DNA of 5,388 nt from Spirochaetota bacterium (GTDB taxonomy: Bacteria > Spirochaetota > Spirochaetia > Treponematales > UBA12059). The position numbers and the translations under genes were made by a program. Every line of letters begins with the position of its first letter. Within the stretch, counting starts at the first letter, position 1. The notes beneath the pieces are model-generated. The model searched no databases. It worked only from the letters and a program-made list of their open reading frames with translations, and was not told the origin of the DNA. The stretch spans positions 1 through 5,388 of the forward strand of contig JAKQNL010000223.1 of the NCBI GenBank assembly GCA_029565815.1, in the 5' to 3' direction. Of the stretch, positions 1-5,325 are shown one piece after another.

Positions 1-1184
1 ATGTCAGTACCCTGGAACAAGAGCTCCTTGACGCCGTCAAAATCCAGATCCGCCCGGACTATGCCGGGCTTGAACGTGCCTTTAAGCCGGGTGGTTTGTT
101 CGGCATCCAATAACGCGGTAAAGGCTGCTCGCCTAATGCGGGCGGATGCTATGCCGCCGTTTGGAGCAAGCCAGTATGCATCGGCGCCTTGGCCTTTCCA
201 CAGGTCTTCGCTTGCGGTTTTCTTACGGGACCGGTCCCCGCGCAGTTGTCCTATGATGATGCTTACGTGGTGCATGCGTGAATACAGAGCTGAACCGGCA
301 GCATAGCGCAGCATAGCCGAACGCATGCTTGGGTTTGCGCTAGGATCGCTTGATAGGCCGCGCATGAAGCGTTCGGATGCGGCGCCTGGGAAATACTCGC
401 GGTCGGCCGGCCGATGGGTTTTCAGGTAGCGCGAAGGCGTCGTTATATCCACCAAGAGCGTCAGCTTACGCAGTTCGCCGAACACCGATTCCATGTATGC
501 GTCGGGCGATTCGACACCGGAAGCTTCCCACAGGTCGCGTATGCGCTCGCCTGCGATCATCAGGCTTACAAGACCTTTATCCATAGGCCCGCCCAGAGCG
601 GCAAAAGCATCCGGATACGATAGCGGCTTGTCGAAATTCTCTCCGCAGTCCCATGAGGGCACGAGCACGGTTAGCCGGCCGTGGTCTTCGGTTAGCACCG
701 GGGTCGGAACTCGCTTGGCACCCAGGGTAGCTCGGAATTGCGGCGCTCCGATAAAGGCATAATCCATGCCGCAGGTTTGCAGCGTTGAAGCCATCCATGG
801 CTCCCAGGCATATTCGTGCAGCCAGCAACCGCGAGGACGCTTCCCGAAGCGTTTTCGCAGCCAGGTGGTTAGGAGCTCTATCTGGCCGACACGGTCGCTG
901 CCCGGGATAAGGGGCAAGATAGGTGCGTAAAATGCGCCGCCCAATACCTCGATTTGCCTGCGTGCAGACATTTCTTCCAGAAGCATAAGGTATTCCGGAT
1001 GCTTTGCTTCCAAGCGGCGCAAGAGGCTTCCGGAAAAAAACATGCATGCCTGAATTTCCGGGAAACGGTTCAAGGCAGACAGGAAGGGCCGGTAACAATA
1101 TTGGTAGAGGTTCTCAAAATCGCTGTCGGACGTGCCTTCGGGAATATGATTGTACGTTCCAAGTGCCAGATACGATTTGAGCAT
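1..1184 (-). CDS. GH57 4-alpha-glucanotransferase-like protein, partial (C-terminus beyond left edge), probably catalytically impaired
   Basis: The frame is open for 394 codons from ATG at 1184 and runs off the left edge. Active family members transfer or hydrolyse alpha-1,4-glucan in the cytoplasm. Seen: YNHIP at residues 11-15 (family HNHQP); FSGSLL 50-55; QIEVLGGAFYAPIL 77-90; WLHEYAWEP 121-129, whose E124 matches the family nucleophile (WLTERVW); an AGER motif at 211-214 where the family has DDGEKFG; DAYWLAPNGG 335-344 (family NDAYWHGxFGG); and DLDFDG 379-384 near the start of the C-terminal beta domain. Compared from memory with the Thermococcus litoralis enzyme (E123, D214), the acid/base Asp is Ala211, the region-5 His is Leu339, and the DDYHF motif is GAPQF at 146-150. 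Family membership is well supported, but activity is doubtful. The protein may be a glucan-binding or regulatory pseudoenzyme. The start is favoured by AAGGA 5 bases upstream. The gene lies downstream of rnfA in the same direction and may have its own promoter. Confidence 0.88.
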   Translation of the reverse strand, partial: MLKSYLALGTYNHIPEGTSDSDFENLYQYCYRPFLSALNRFPEIQACMFFSGSLLRRLEAKHPEYLMLLEEMSARRQIEVLGGAFYAPILPLIPGSDRVGQIELLTTWLRKRFGKRPRGCWLHEYAWEPWMASTLQTCGMDYAFIGAPQFRATLGAKRVPTPVLTEDHGRLTVLVPSWDCGENFDKPLSYPDAFAALGGPMDKGLVSLMIAGERIRDLWEASGVESPDAYMESVFGELRKLTLLVDITTPSRYLKTHRPADREYFPGAASERFMRGLSSDPSANPSMRSAMLRYAAGSALYSRMHHVSIIIGQLRGDRSRKKTASEDLWKGQGADAYWLAPNGGIASARIRRAAFTALLDAEQTTRLKGTFKPGIVRADLDFDGVKELLFQGTD

Positions 1185-1189
1185 ACACG

Positions 1190-1194
1190 TCCTT
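1190..1194 (-). promoter_or_regulatory. Ribosome binding site of the GH57-like gene
   Basis: The minus strand reads AAGGA, followed by five bases (CGTGT) and then ATG at 1184. It supports this start, which also places the HIP motif at the residue number typical for the N-terminus of GH57 glucanotransferases. Confidence 0.6.
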
Positions 1195-1239
1195 GCAAAC
1201 AATGAGCCCGCCAGGTGCTGCGGGTAGAATCATCACGGT

Positions 1240-1256
1240 TCCAGCCAGGGGCTGGA
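1240..1256 (-). other. Hairpin in the leader of the GH57-like gene
   Basis: CCAGCC at 1241-1246 and GGCTGG at 1250-1255 are perfect inverted repeats around a 3-base loop, and a further T-A pair (1240/1256) extends the stem to 7 base pairs. No T-run follows on either strand, so it does not look like a complete intrinsic terminator. If the candidate promoter at 1262-1290 is real, the hairpin would sit at or near the very 5' end of the transcript, where it could stabilise the RNA. The structure is visible in the sequence; the function is inferred. Confidence 0.4.
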
Positions 1257-1261
1257 GGGTC

Positions 1262-1290
1262 AGTATAGCGCAATTTTCCACGGCGTGAAA
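1262..1290 (-). promoter_or_regulatory. Candidate sigma-70-type promoter for the GH57-like gene
   Basis: On the minus strand TATACT (1267-1262) matches the -10 consensus at five of six bases. It lies 17 bases downstream of TTTCAC (1290-1285), which matches the -35 consensus only weakly. Transcription would start near 1255 and give a leader of about 70 bases before the ATG at 1184. It is the best promoter-like pair in the only non-coding gap of the window. Read-through from the rnf operon remains a plausible alternative. Confidence 0.35.
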
Positions 1291-1296
1291 GCGCCG
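1281..1296 (-). other. Small hairpin just after rnfA (weak terminator candidate)
   Basis: CGGCG and CGCCG form a 5-base-pair GC-only stem around a 6-base loop, 8 bases after the rnfA stop codon. On the minus strand it is followed by TGGAAAATTGCG and lacks the U-tract of an intrinsic terminator. It overlaps the proposed -35 element. It might slow polymerase or protect the 3' end of the rnf message, but termination here is unproven. Confidence 0.25.
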
Positions 1297-1303
1297 ACTT
1301 GGC

Positions 1304-1897
1304 CTATCCTATACGGGCGTACAAAGACATGTCCAAACCGGAAAACGCCAAAGCCATAAGGCCAGCCGACAAAAAGCGTGCAGGCAGGCCATGAAACGGT
1401 GCAGGGACTGCTTCCAGTTCCAGTCTGTCCATGATGTCTTCCAACACGGTTGAAGCAACCAGAAACCCAAGGGCAGCAGAGGCGCCAGCGGCAAACAGGT
1501 TCCAGCCCGAGCCACCGTATGCGCTAGCTGCGAGTATGCATCCGTAGGCTACCAAAGGTGGACTTGGGTAGATGCTGCTGCCTGCGCTTGCACTGTCTTT
1601 GCCGTTTTTCTTGGCGCCTTTAAGCAGCGATGTTGCGCTCTTCATGAGAAAAACCACGGAAAAATATGCAAGGGCTACCAGGAACGGAGCAAGGCTTTCC
1701 AGTTTCAGCGTGCTCAAGATGCGCTGGTATACGAACGAGTAAACGGGCGTAGCCAGCGCGCATGAGGCTATCATAAGCACAGCGTGCCGCACAGCACCTG
1801 CCGGACGAGCGTGGCTGGGGCGCAAGGGGATAATACCCTGGCTTACCAGGATAGATCCGCCCATTCCCAGGTAAAACAGCAAACCTATCTGGCTCAT
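1304..1897 (-). CDS. rnfA: RnfA-like integral membrane subunit of Rnf electron-transport complex, lacking one cluster cysteine
   Basis: This is a 197-residue, about six-helix membrane protein. RnfA pairs with RnfE in the inner membrane, and in canonical complexes the two hold a [2Fe-2S] cluster that passes electrons across the membrane. Seen: the C-terminal half matches RnfA strongly, with ALGFLVAS 142-149, RLELEAVPAPF 158-168 and SAGLMALAF 177-185. Cys120 (AYGCILAA) matches the family TTNC cysteine. The N-terminal GLCPF motif instead reads GIIPL at 21-25, so the partner cysteine is Ile23. The loop between helices 3 and 4 (about 93-111) is hydrophilic and roughly 11 residues longer than usual. 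The start at 1897 is chosen over an upstream in-frame ATG at 2116 because it has a good ribosome site, gives family length and makes a 4-base ATGA overlap with rnfE. The subunit name is secure; a normal cofactor is not. Confidence 0.87.
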   Translation of the reverse strand: MSQIGLLFYLGMGGSILVSQGIIPLRPSHARPAGAVRHAVLMIASCALATPVYSFVYQRILSTLKLESLAPFLVALAYFSVVFLMKSATSLLKGAKKNGKDSASAGSSIYPSPPLVAYGCILAASAYGGSGWNLFAAGASAALGFLVASTVLEDIMDRLELEAVPAPFHGLPARFLSAGLMALAFSGLDMSLYARIG

Positions 1898-2475
1898 CGG
1901 GACTTCCTTGAAATCAAGCTTCGGATATGCCTGGCAAACGCAAAACCTATGGCCAGCGTTAGTAGGGCTCCTGCGGGATGGGCCATGGAAGGCAGTATGC
2001 TGCGTCCACCGGATGTTCCGAACAGGGTAAGGGATCCGCTGGCAACAAGCTCTCGGACTACGGAAAACACTGCGACAAAGACGGCCAAGGCCAGAGCCAT
2101 AAGCGCCTGTTCCCATGCCCGCTCCCTATTCGCTTCCGTTCCCTGGGTAGCAGCCGCGACGTATACTGGCGGTAAAAACGGTATCAAAAAGAGAAAAGTG
2201 CTGAGTTTTTCAAACAGCATTGCGTCTATGGCACGCACGAGCGATGCGTACAGCGTAAGGACAAGCACTGCGACCATGCACGATGTCAAGAAGGACAGTT
2301 TGCCCCTCATGGATCTGGGCAAAAACAAAGCTGTCGTTAGGGCGCTGGCATACGCAAGCAAAAATCCCCCGGCCATCGCTATGCCGCTGGGTAGGTCCCT
2401 GGATGCGATCAAGACCGGAGCCAATCCGGCTGCATGTGACCAAAAATCCGTTTCCGGCGCGTTTGGCTTGTTCAT
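1894..2475 (-). CDS. rnfE: RnfE-like integral membrane subunit of Rnf complex, lacking both cluster cysteines
   Basis: This is a 193-residue, about six-helix membrane protein of the RnfA/RnfE/NqrD/NqrE family and the inverted-topology partner of RnfA. Seen: GLAPVLIASRDLPSGIAM at 17-34 aligns with the family GLCPLLAVSN segment, with Cys replaced by Ala19. PVYVAAATQG at 103-112 aligns with PLIVTNCIVIG, with Cys replaced by Ala108 or a neighbouring alanine. VVRELVASGSL at 139-149 matches the family LRExLGxGTL segment. The only cysteine, Cys66, lies in the middle of helix 2 or 3, not at a ligand position. The end of the protein is short relative to many RnfE proteins of 200-230 residues. The start at 2475 has GGAGG 7 bases upstream and overlaps the rnfG stop as ATGA. 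The identity rests on these motifs, the hydrophobic pattern and the operon position between rnfG and rnfA. Confidence 0.82.
   Translation of the reverse strand: MNKPNAPETDFWSHAAGLAPVLIASRDLPSGIAMAGGFLLAYASALTTALFLPRSMRGKLSFLTSCMVAVLVLTLYASLVRAIDAMLFEKLSTFLFLIPFLPPVYVAAATQGTEANRERAWEQALMALALAVFVAVFSVVRELVASGSLTLFGTSGGRSILPSMAHPAGALLTLAIGFAFARHIRSLISRKSR
1904..1909 (-). promoter_or_regulatory. Ribosome binding site of rnfA
   Basis: The minus strand reads AAGGAA with a 6-base spacer to ATG at 1897. It lies inside the 3' end of rnfE and decides the rnfA start against the in-frame ATG at 2116, which would add 73 residues unlike RnfA. Confidence 0.65.
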
Positions 2476-2963
2476 TCGCGTGCCTCCGTCCGTTGCATCT
2501 CCATCTCCGAAAGGAGCGCTTCGCTGTCTTGTATGAGCGGGGCTATGGAACCATCCAAGGTAGAAATGCCCCGGTTGCCTCCCCTGCCCAAGGCTCCAAG
2601 CACCTGGGCTAGCCGTTCCCTGTATGGTGTGCCAAGAGTGGAGCCCAAGACGCGGGCCGATTGGAGCTGTCCGTCGCTTTCGCAGGTGAAAACCGCGCTT
2701 ACATAATCCGACGGAAGCTTATAGTTCAGTACATACAATGTTGCTTTAGGGAGCACCAGCCGGCCAAGCACGGGACTCACGCGTATGTATTCCCAGCGCA
2801 GTCCGTCTGGTTTCACGGCTCCGGGGGGCAGCGCGGCGGCTACCAGCATTTCCTCGGCACGCGTGGCGGCGAAACGCGAAACAAAACCCGATACGGCAGC
2901 AAAGGCGAGCAAGGCTATGCTTGTCCACAGCACGGGGGTAGAAACACGGGCTTTGGTATTCAT
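2472..2963 (-). CDS. rnfG: RnfG-like FMN-binding-domain subunit, short and with a degenerate flavin-attachment motif
   Basis: The protein has 163 residues against about 190-220 in typical RnfG. RnfG is anchored by one N-terminal helix and carries a covalently attached FMN on its outer face. Seen: a short basic start, one membrane helix at about 11-29, then a soluble domain. The stretch YVSAVFTCESDGQLQSARVL at 87-106 resembles the FMN-binding-domain strand-turn-strand (I/V-x-dxDG-x-ixgvxVL). The following H-x-ETPGLG motif is absent and reads GSTLGTP at 107-113. The attachment motif (D-x-x-S-G-A-T) should lie near 133-142, where the sequence is ISTLDGSIAP; only Ser139 sits at the acceptor position. 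The subunit assignment therefore depends largely on its position between rnfD and rnfE, plus the helix and fold pattern. It overlaps both neighbours by ATGA, and its own Shine-Dalgarno is weak (AGGA about 10 bases upstream), which suggests translational coupling to rnfD. Confidence 0.7.
   Translation of the reverse strand: MNTKARVSTPVLWTSIALLAFAAVSGFVSRFAATRAEEMLVAAALPPGAVKPDGLRWEYIRVSPVLGRLVLPKATLYVLNYKLPSDYVSAVFTCESDGQLQSARVLGSTLGTPYRERLAQVLGALGRGGNRGISTLDGSIAPLIQDSEALLSEMEMQRTEARE
2483..2487 (-). promoter_or_regulatory. Ribosome binding site of rnfE
   Basis: The minus strand reads GGAGG, 7 bases before ATG at 2475 and within the 3' end of rnfG. It is the strongest Shine-Dalgarno match in the operon and supports the start codon used. 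Confidence 0.6.
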
Positions 2964-4033
2964 CGGCTACCCATCCTGGGCAAAGACAAGCGGCGTTCCA
3001 TGAACGGAACAGCCATGTTCGCAAGCATGATAGCAAAGGCCGCGCCTTCGGTGTATGAGCCAAAGCGCCTGAACACATAACACAGCGAGCCTATGCCCAA
3101 GCCGTACAGGACAGCCAGCTTTTTGGATACCGGAGAGGTAACCGGATCGCAGGCGGAGTAAAACGCAGCTACCATGAACCCTCCGCCGGACAATGCGTAC
3201 AGGGCATCGCCTGCAAACAGGTATTCGCCGGGCAAGCCTGTGCCGAACAAACGCGACAAGAGAGCAAATGAACCTATCATCGCTAAAGGAATTTCCATCT
3301 TGATGATGCGCTTAGCCAAAAGAAACAGTGAGCCTAGCAGTATCAGGACCAGGCCACATTCTCCCAAGGCGCCTGGCTTTAAGCCAATCGCTAGATCAAT
3401 GTAGCCTTCCGGAAGGCGAGCGCCCAGGTTTTCAAATACCGCTTCATTAAGAAAACCGGTTATATTTTTATCCACAACGGAAATAGGATAGCCGGCGCTT
3501 GCTATGGTTTCCATAACGCCGCCCGAAGCCAGCTGCGACAGTCCCTTTGCGAATGCCATCGGTGTGCTTGCGCTTACCCCGTCTACCCCGGTGATAAAAC
3601 GCGGCAGCACGAAATCACGCATCGCAACCGGCCAGTTCAGGTAGGAAAAAGCCAAACCGCCAAGAGCCGGATTCATCCAGTTGGCGCCAAGACCTCCGAA
3701 TGCAGCTTTGACGACCAGTATCGCAAAGGCGGAAGCGACAGCAGGCACATAGAGGGCGACAGTCGGGGGCATCGCGCACGCTACTATCAAAGCGGTCATT
3801 ACCGCGGAGCCATCGGCCAACGTAGATTTCTTTGACGGTAGGTCTGCTAGGGTTTGGGCCACGCACGCGGATACCAGCGACGACAGCCACACTAACAAAG
3901 CCTTGCGCCCGTACAGCACGATGGACCACAGGATGACCGGAACCAGTGTCAGGACGGTAATCCACATAACCTTTGAGCTGGACCGCCAATCATGGATATG
4001 GGGCGGCCAGGTAGAAACAGAGCGCGTTTTCAT
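2960..4033 (-). CDS. rnfD: RnfD membrane subunit of Rnf electron-transport complex
   Basis: This 357-residue polytopic membrane protein of the NqrB/RnfD family carries covalent FMN and belongs to the ion-translocating core. Seen in order: PPHIH 10-14 (family SPHI); DGSAVMTALIVACAMPP 74-90; KAAFGGLGANWMNPAL 109-124; VDGVSASTPMA 150-160, where Thr157 matches the flavin-accepting Thr of the SGATPL motif (here SAST, so the flanking Gly and Ala are changed); GLKPGALGECG 217-227; SGGGFMVAAFY 282-292; and DPVTSPVSKK 296-305. It has about nine or ten hydrophobic segments, and its length is normal for the family. It is the best conserved Rnf subunit here. Its ATG overlaps the rnfC TGA by 4 bases, and AGGGGA lies about 10 bases upstream. 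Flavinylation of Thr157 would need an ApbE-type transferase, which is not encoded in the window. Confidence 0.95.
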   Translation of the reverse strand: MKTRSVSTWPPHIHDWRSSSKVMWITVLTLVPVILWSIVLYGRKALLVWLSSLVSACVAQTLADLPSKKSTLADGSAVMTALIVACAMPPTVALYVPAVASAFAILVVKAAFGGLGANWMNPALGGLAFSYLNWPVAMRDFVLPRFITGVDGVSASTPMAFAKGLSQLASGGVMETIASAGYPISVVDKNITGFLNEAVFENLGARLPEGYIDLAIGLKPGALGECGLVLILLGSLFLLAKRIIKMEIPLAMIGSFALLSRLFGTGLPGEYLFAGDALYALSGGGFMVAAFYSACDPVTSPVSKKLAVLYGLGIGSLCYVFRRFGSYTEGAAFAIMLANMAVPFMERRLSLPRMGSR

Positions 4034-5325
4034 GCGTGGCTATCCCCTTTTTTTGCCGCGGAAAAACATTCCGTAAGCGGAATCCTGGACCAACAGGCCC
4101 ATGCGCACGAACCACACTCGATGCATGCGTTAAGACCGATGGCTACGGCTTCATCCGTGCGGCCGGCGGCGATATATTTGTAGATGAGGTGCGGATCCAG
4201 ATTTTCCGGACAGGCAGATCTACAGGCGCCGCAGCGAACGCAAGCACGCCTGGGCGCATCATTTGTTTCTTCCGCGTGCAGTGCGAGTATCGCGCGGGTG
4301 GTACGGGTTACCGGCACATCCAGATCGGCAGCCTGGCCACTGTACGGACCGTTCACCACAATTTTTGCAGGTGGCCCAACAAAACCGCCGCACTCTTCTA
4401 TAAGGTCGCCTATGGGAGTGCCTATACGGGCTTTAAGCACCGCCGGATGTTTCACCGCCCGGCCTCCAACATACACATATTGTTCGATATGCGCCTTGTT
4501 TGCAACCACGGCGTCGTGAAGGGTAACCAAAGCGCTTGGCTCAAGCACCATGCAGGTACCCACAGACCGTTTACCGATTGCGCGCATGAGTAAAGCCGGC
4601 ATGTCCTGCGGATACCTGCGCTTAAAGCGCATGATTTCGCTCTCCAGCGACGCTTCGTGCAGGATGTGGAGTAGTTCCTGGGCAAGGGCTTCCGAGAAAT
4701 CCGTATCCATGGCAAGTATCACCCTGGCAGGCTGCATGATCTTAGCGCTTATAGCTACACCGTCCGCGACGTCTGCACAGCGTATGCGGCAAATCTCGGC
4801 TTCGGTACGGCGGTAGCTGTCCATTTCCAGCATGTTGACCACAAGGGCATCCACCGGCGCTTCCCTGTTTTCCGTAAACAAGTCGTACAGGCTCTGTCCG
4901 TGCGCAGCGCTTACTACGCCTTTTTCCTGGATGATGTGCAAAATGTCGTTCTTGTTGAGCGACTTCCACAGGTAGCGCTCCTGGCGCTTGCCCAGAATAC
5001 TGAAGGAACCGGCCAGCGAAACCACAGCGACACCGCGTTCCTGGCCGCCATGCATGCGCATGCGGGTTATGCGCCGCACGATACCCGGAATCGGGGAATG
5101 CACGCTTACCGAACCGCGGCCGCTGCCCCGTGCTATCAGTTGCCCTTCCCGAACCTCGGTGCCTTCGGTCAATACAACCCTGGCATCCTGGCCGTTTTCA
5201 CCCTGTGCAAGCGCTACATACGCATTGAGGGGCAAGAACGCGTTATCAATGGGGCTCTGGCTGCCATGATGGACGGGATACGGAACCACTATGCCGCCGC
5301 GGCTGAAACTTTTTGCGCTTTTCAT
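4030..5325 (-). CDS. rnfC: RnfC-like cytoplasmic iron-sulfur subunit of Rnf complex, degenerate NADH/FMN site
   Basis: The protein has 431 residues; many RnfC are about 435-500 or longer. RnfC docks on the inner membrane face and usually binds NADH, FMN and two [4Fe-4S] clusters. Seen: an RnfC N-terminal barrel-sandwich domain, about 8-100 (SRGGIVVP; VHSPIPGIVRRI at 75-86); YPQ 238-240; a SLBB-like segment at 282-325 (VYVGGRAVKHP, RIGTPIGDLIEECGG); GPYSG 326-330 for the family GPMMG; and PVTRTT 338-343. Two clusters follow: Cys362/365/368/372 (CVRCGACRSACP) and Cys401/404/407/411 (CIECGSCAWACW), complete apart from Pro to Trp after Cys411. The nucleotide/FMN loop is lost: GIVGMGGAGFP appears as GVVSAAHGQSL at 136-146, and NGAECEPY as NMLEMDSY at 164-171. 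The Fe-S motifs exclude NqrA, which has none. The ATG at 5325 overlaps a possible upstream stop as ATGA. The frame is open to the right edge, so a longer N-terminus cannot be wholly excluded. Confidence 0.92.
   Translation of the reverse strand: MKSAKSFSRGGIVVPYPVHHGSQSPIDNAFLPLNAYVALAQGENGQDARVVLTEGTEVREGQLIARGSGRGSVSVHSPIPGIVRRITRMRMHGGQERGVAVVSLAGSFSILGKRQERYLWKSLNKNDILHIIQEKGVVSAAHGQSLYDLFTENREAPVDALVVNMLEMDSYRRTEAEICRIRCADVADGVAISAKIMQPARVILAMDTDFSEALAQELLHILHEASLESEIMRFKRRYPQDMPALLMRAIGKRSVGTCMVLEPSALVTLHDAVVANKAHIEQYVYVGGRAVKHPAVLKARIGTPIGDLIEECGGFVGPPAKIVVNGPYSGQAADLDVPVTRTTRAILALHAEETNDAPRRACVRCGACRSACPENLDPHLIYKYIAAGRTDEAVAIGLNACIECGSCAWACWSRIPLTECFSAAKKGDSHA

Noticed and set aside
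1..306. Plus-strand 101-codon open frame at the left edge.
   Set aside because: It is antisense to the GH57 region that contains the DAYW and DLDFDG motifs.
577..1098. Minus-strand 173-codon open frame.
   Set aside because: It is a shifted-frame shadow of the GH57-like gene, whose own frame is open throughout and carries clear family motifs.
1240..1296. Intrinsic terminator after rnfA.
   Set aside because: Both hairpins lack a following U-tract on the minus strand. They are listed only as hairpins.
1898..2116. In-frame extension of rnfA to an ATG at 2116 (270-residue product).
   Set aside because: The extra 73 residues are unlike RnfA and lie wholly within rnfE. The ATG at 1897 has AAGGAA at 6 bases spacing, gives family length and makes the ATGA overlap.
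1784..2536. Plus-strand 250-codon open frame opposite rnfE and rnfA.
   Set aside because: It is antisense to well-supported membrane genes, has a low-complexity composition and no recognisable domain, and is explained by codon bias on the other strand.
4044..4054. A-run before GGGG near the rnfC 3' end (GCA AAA AAA GGG) as a programmed -1 frameshift site joining RnfC to RnfD.
   Set aside because: A -1 shift meets TAG two codons later (AGG GGA TAG), before the rnfD start, so no fusion results. The zero-frame end makes the usual ATGA overlap.
4036..4593. Plus-strand 185-codon open frame opposite rnfC.
   Set aside because: It is an antisense shadow of the Fe-S and SLBB part of RnfC, with no recognisable family motif.
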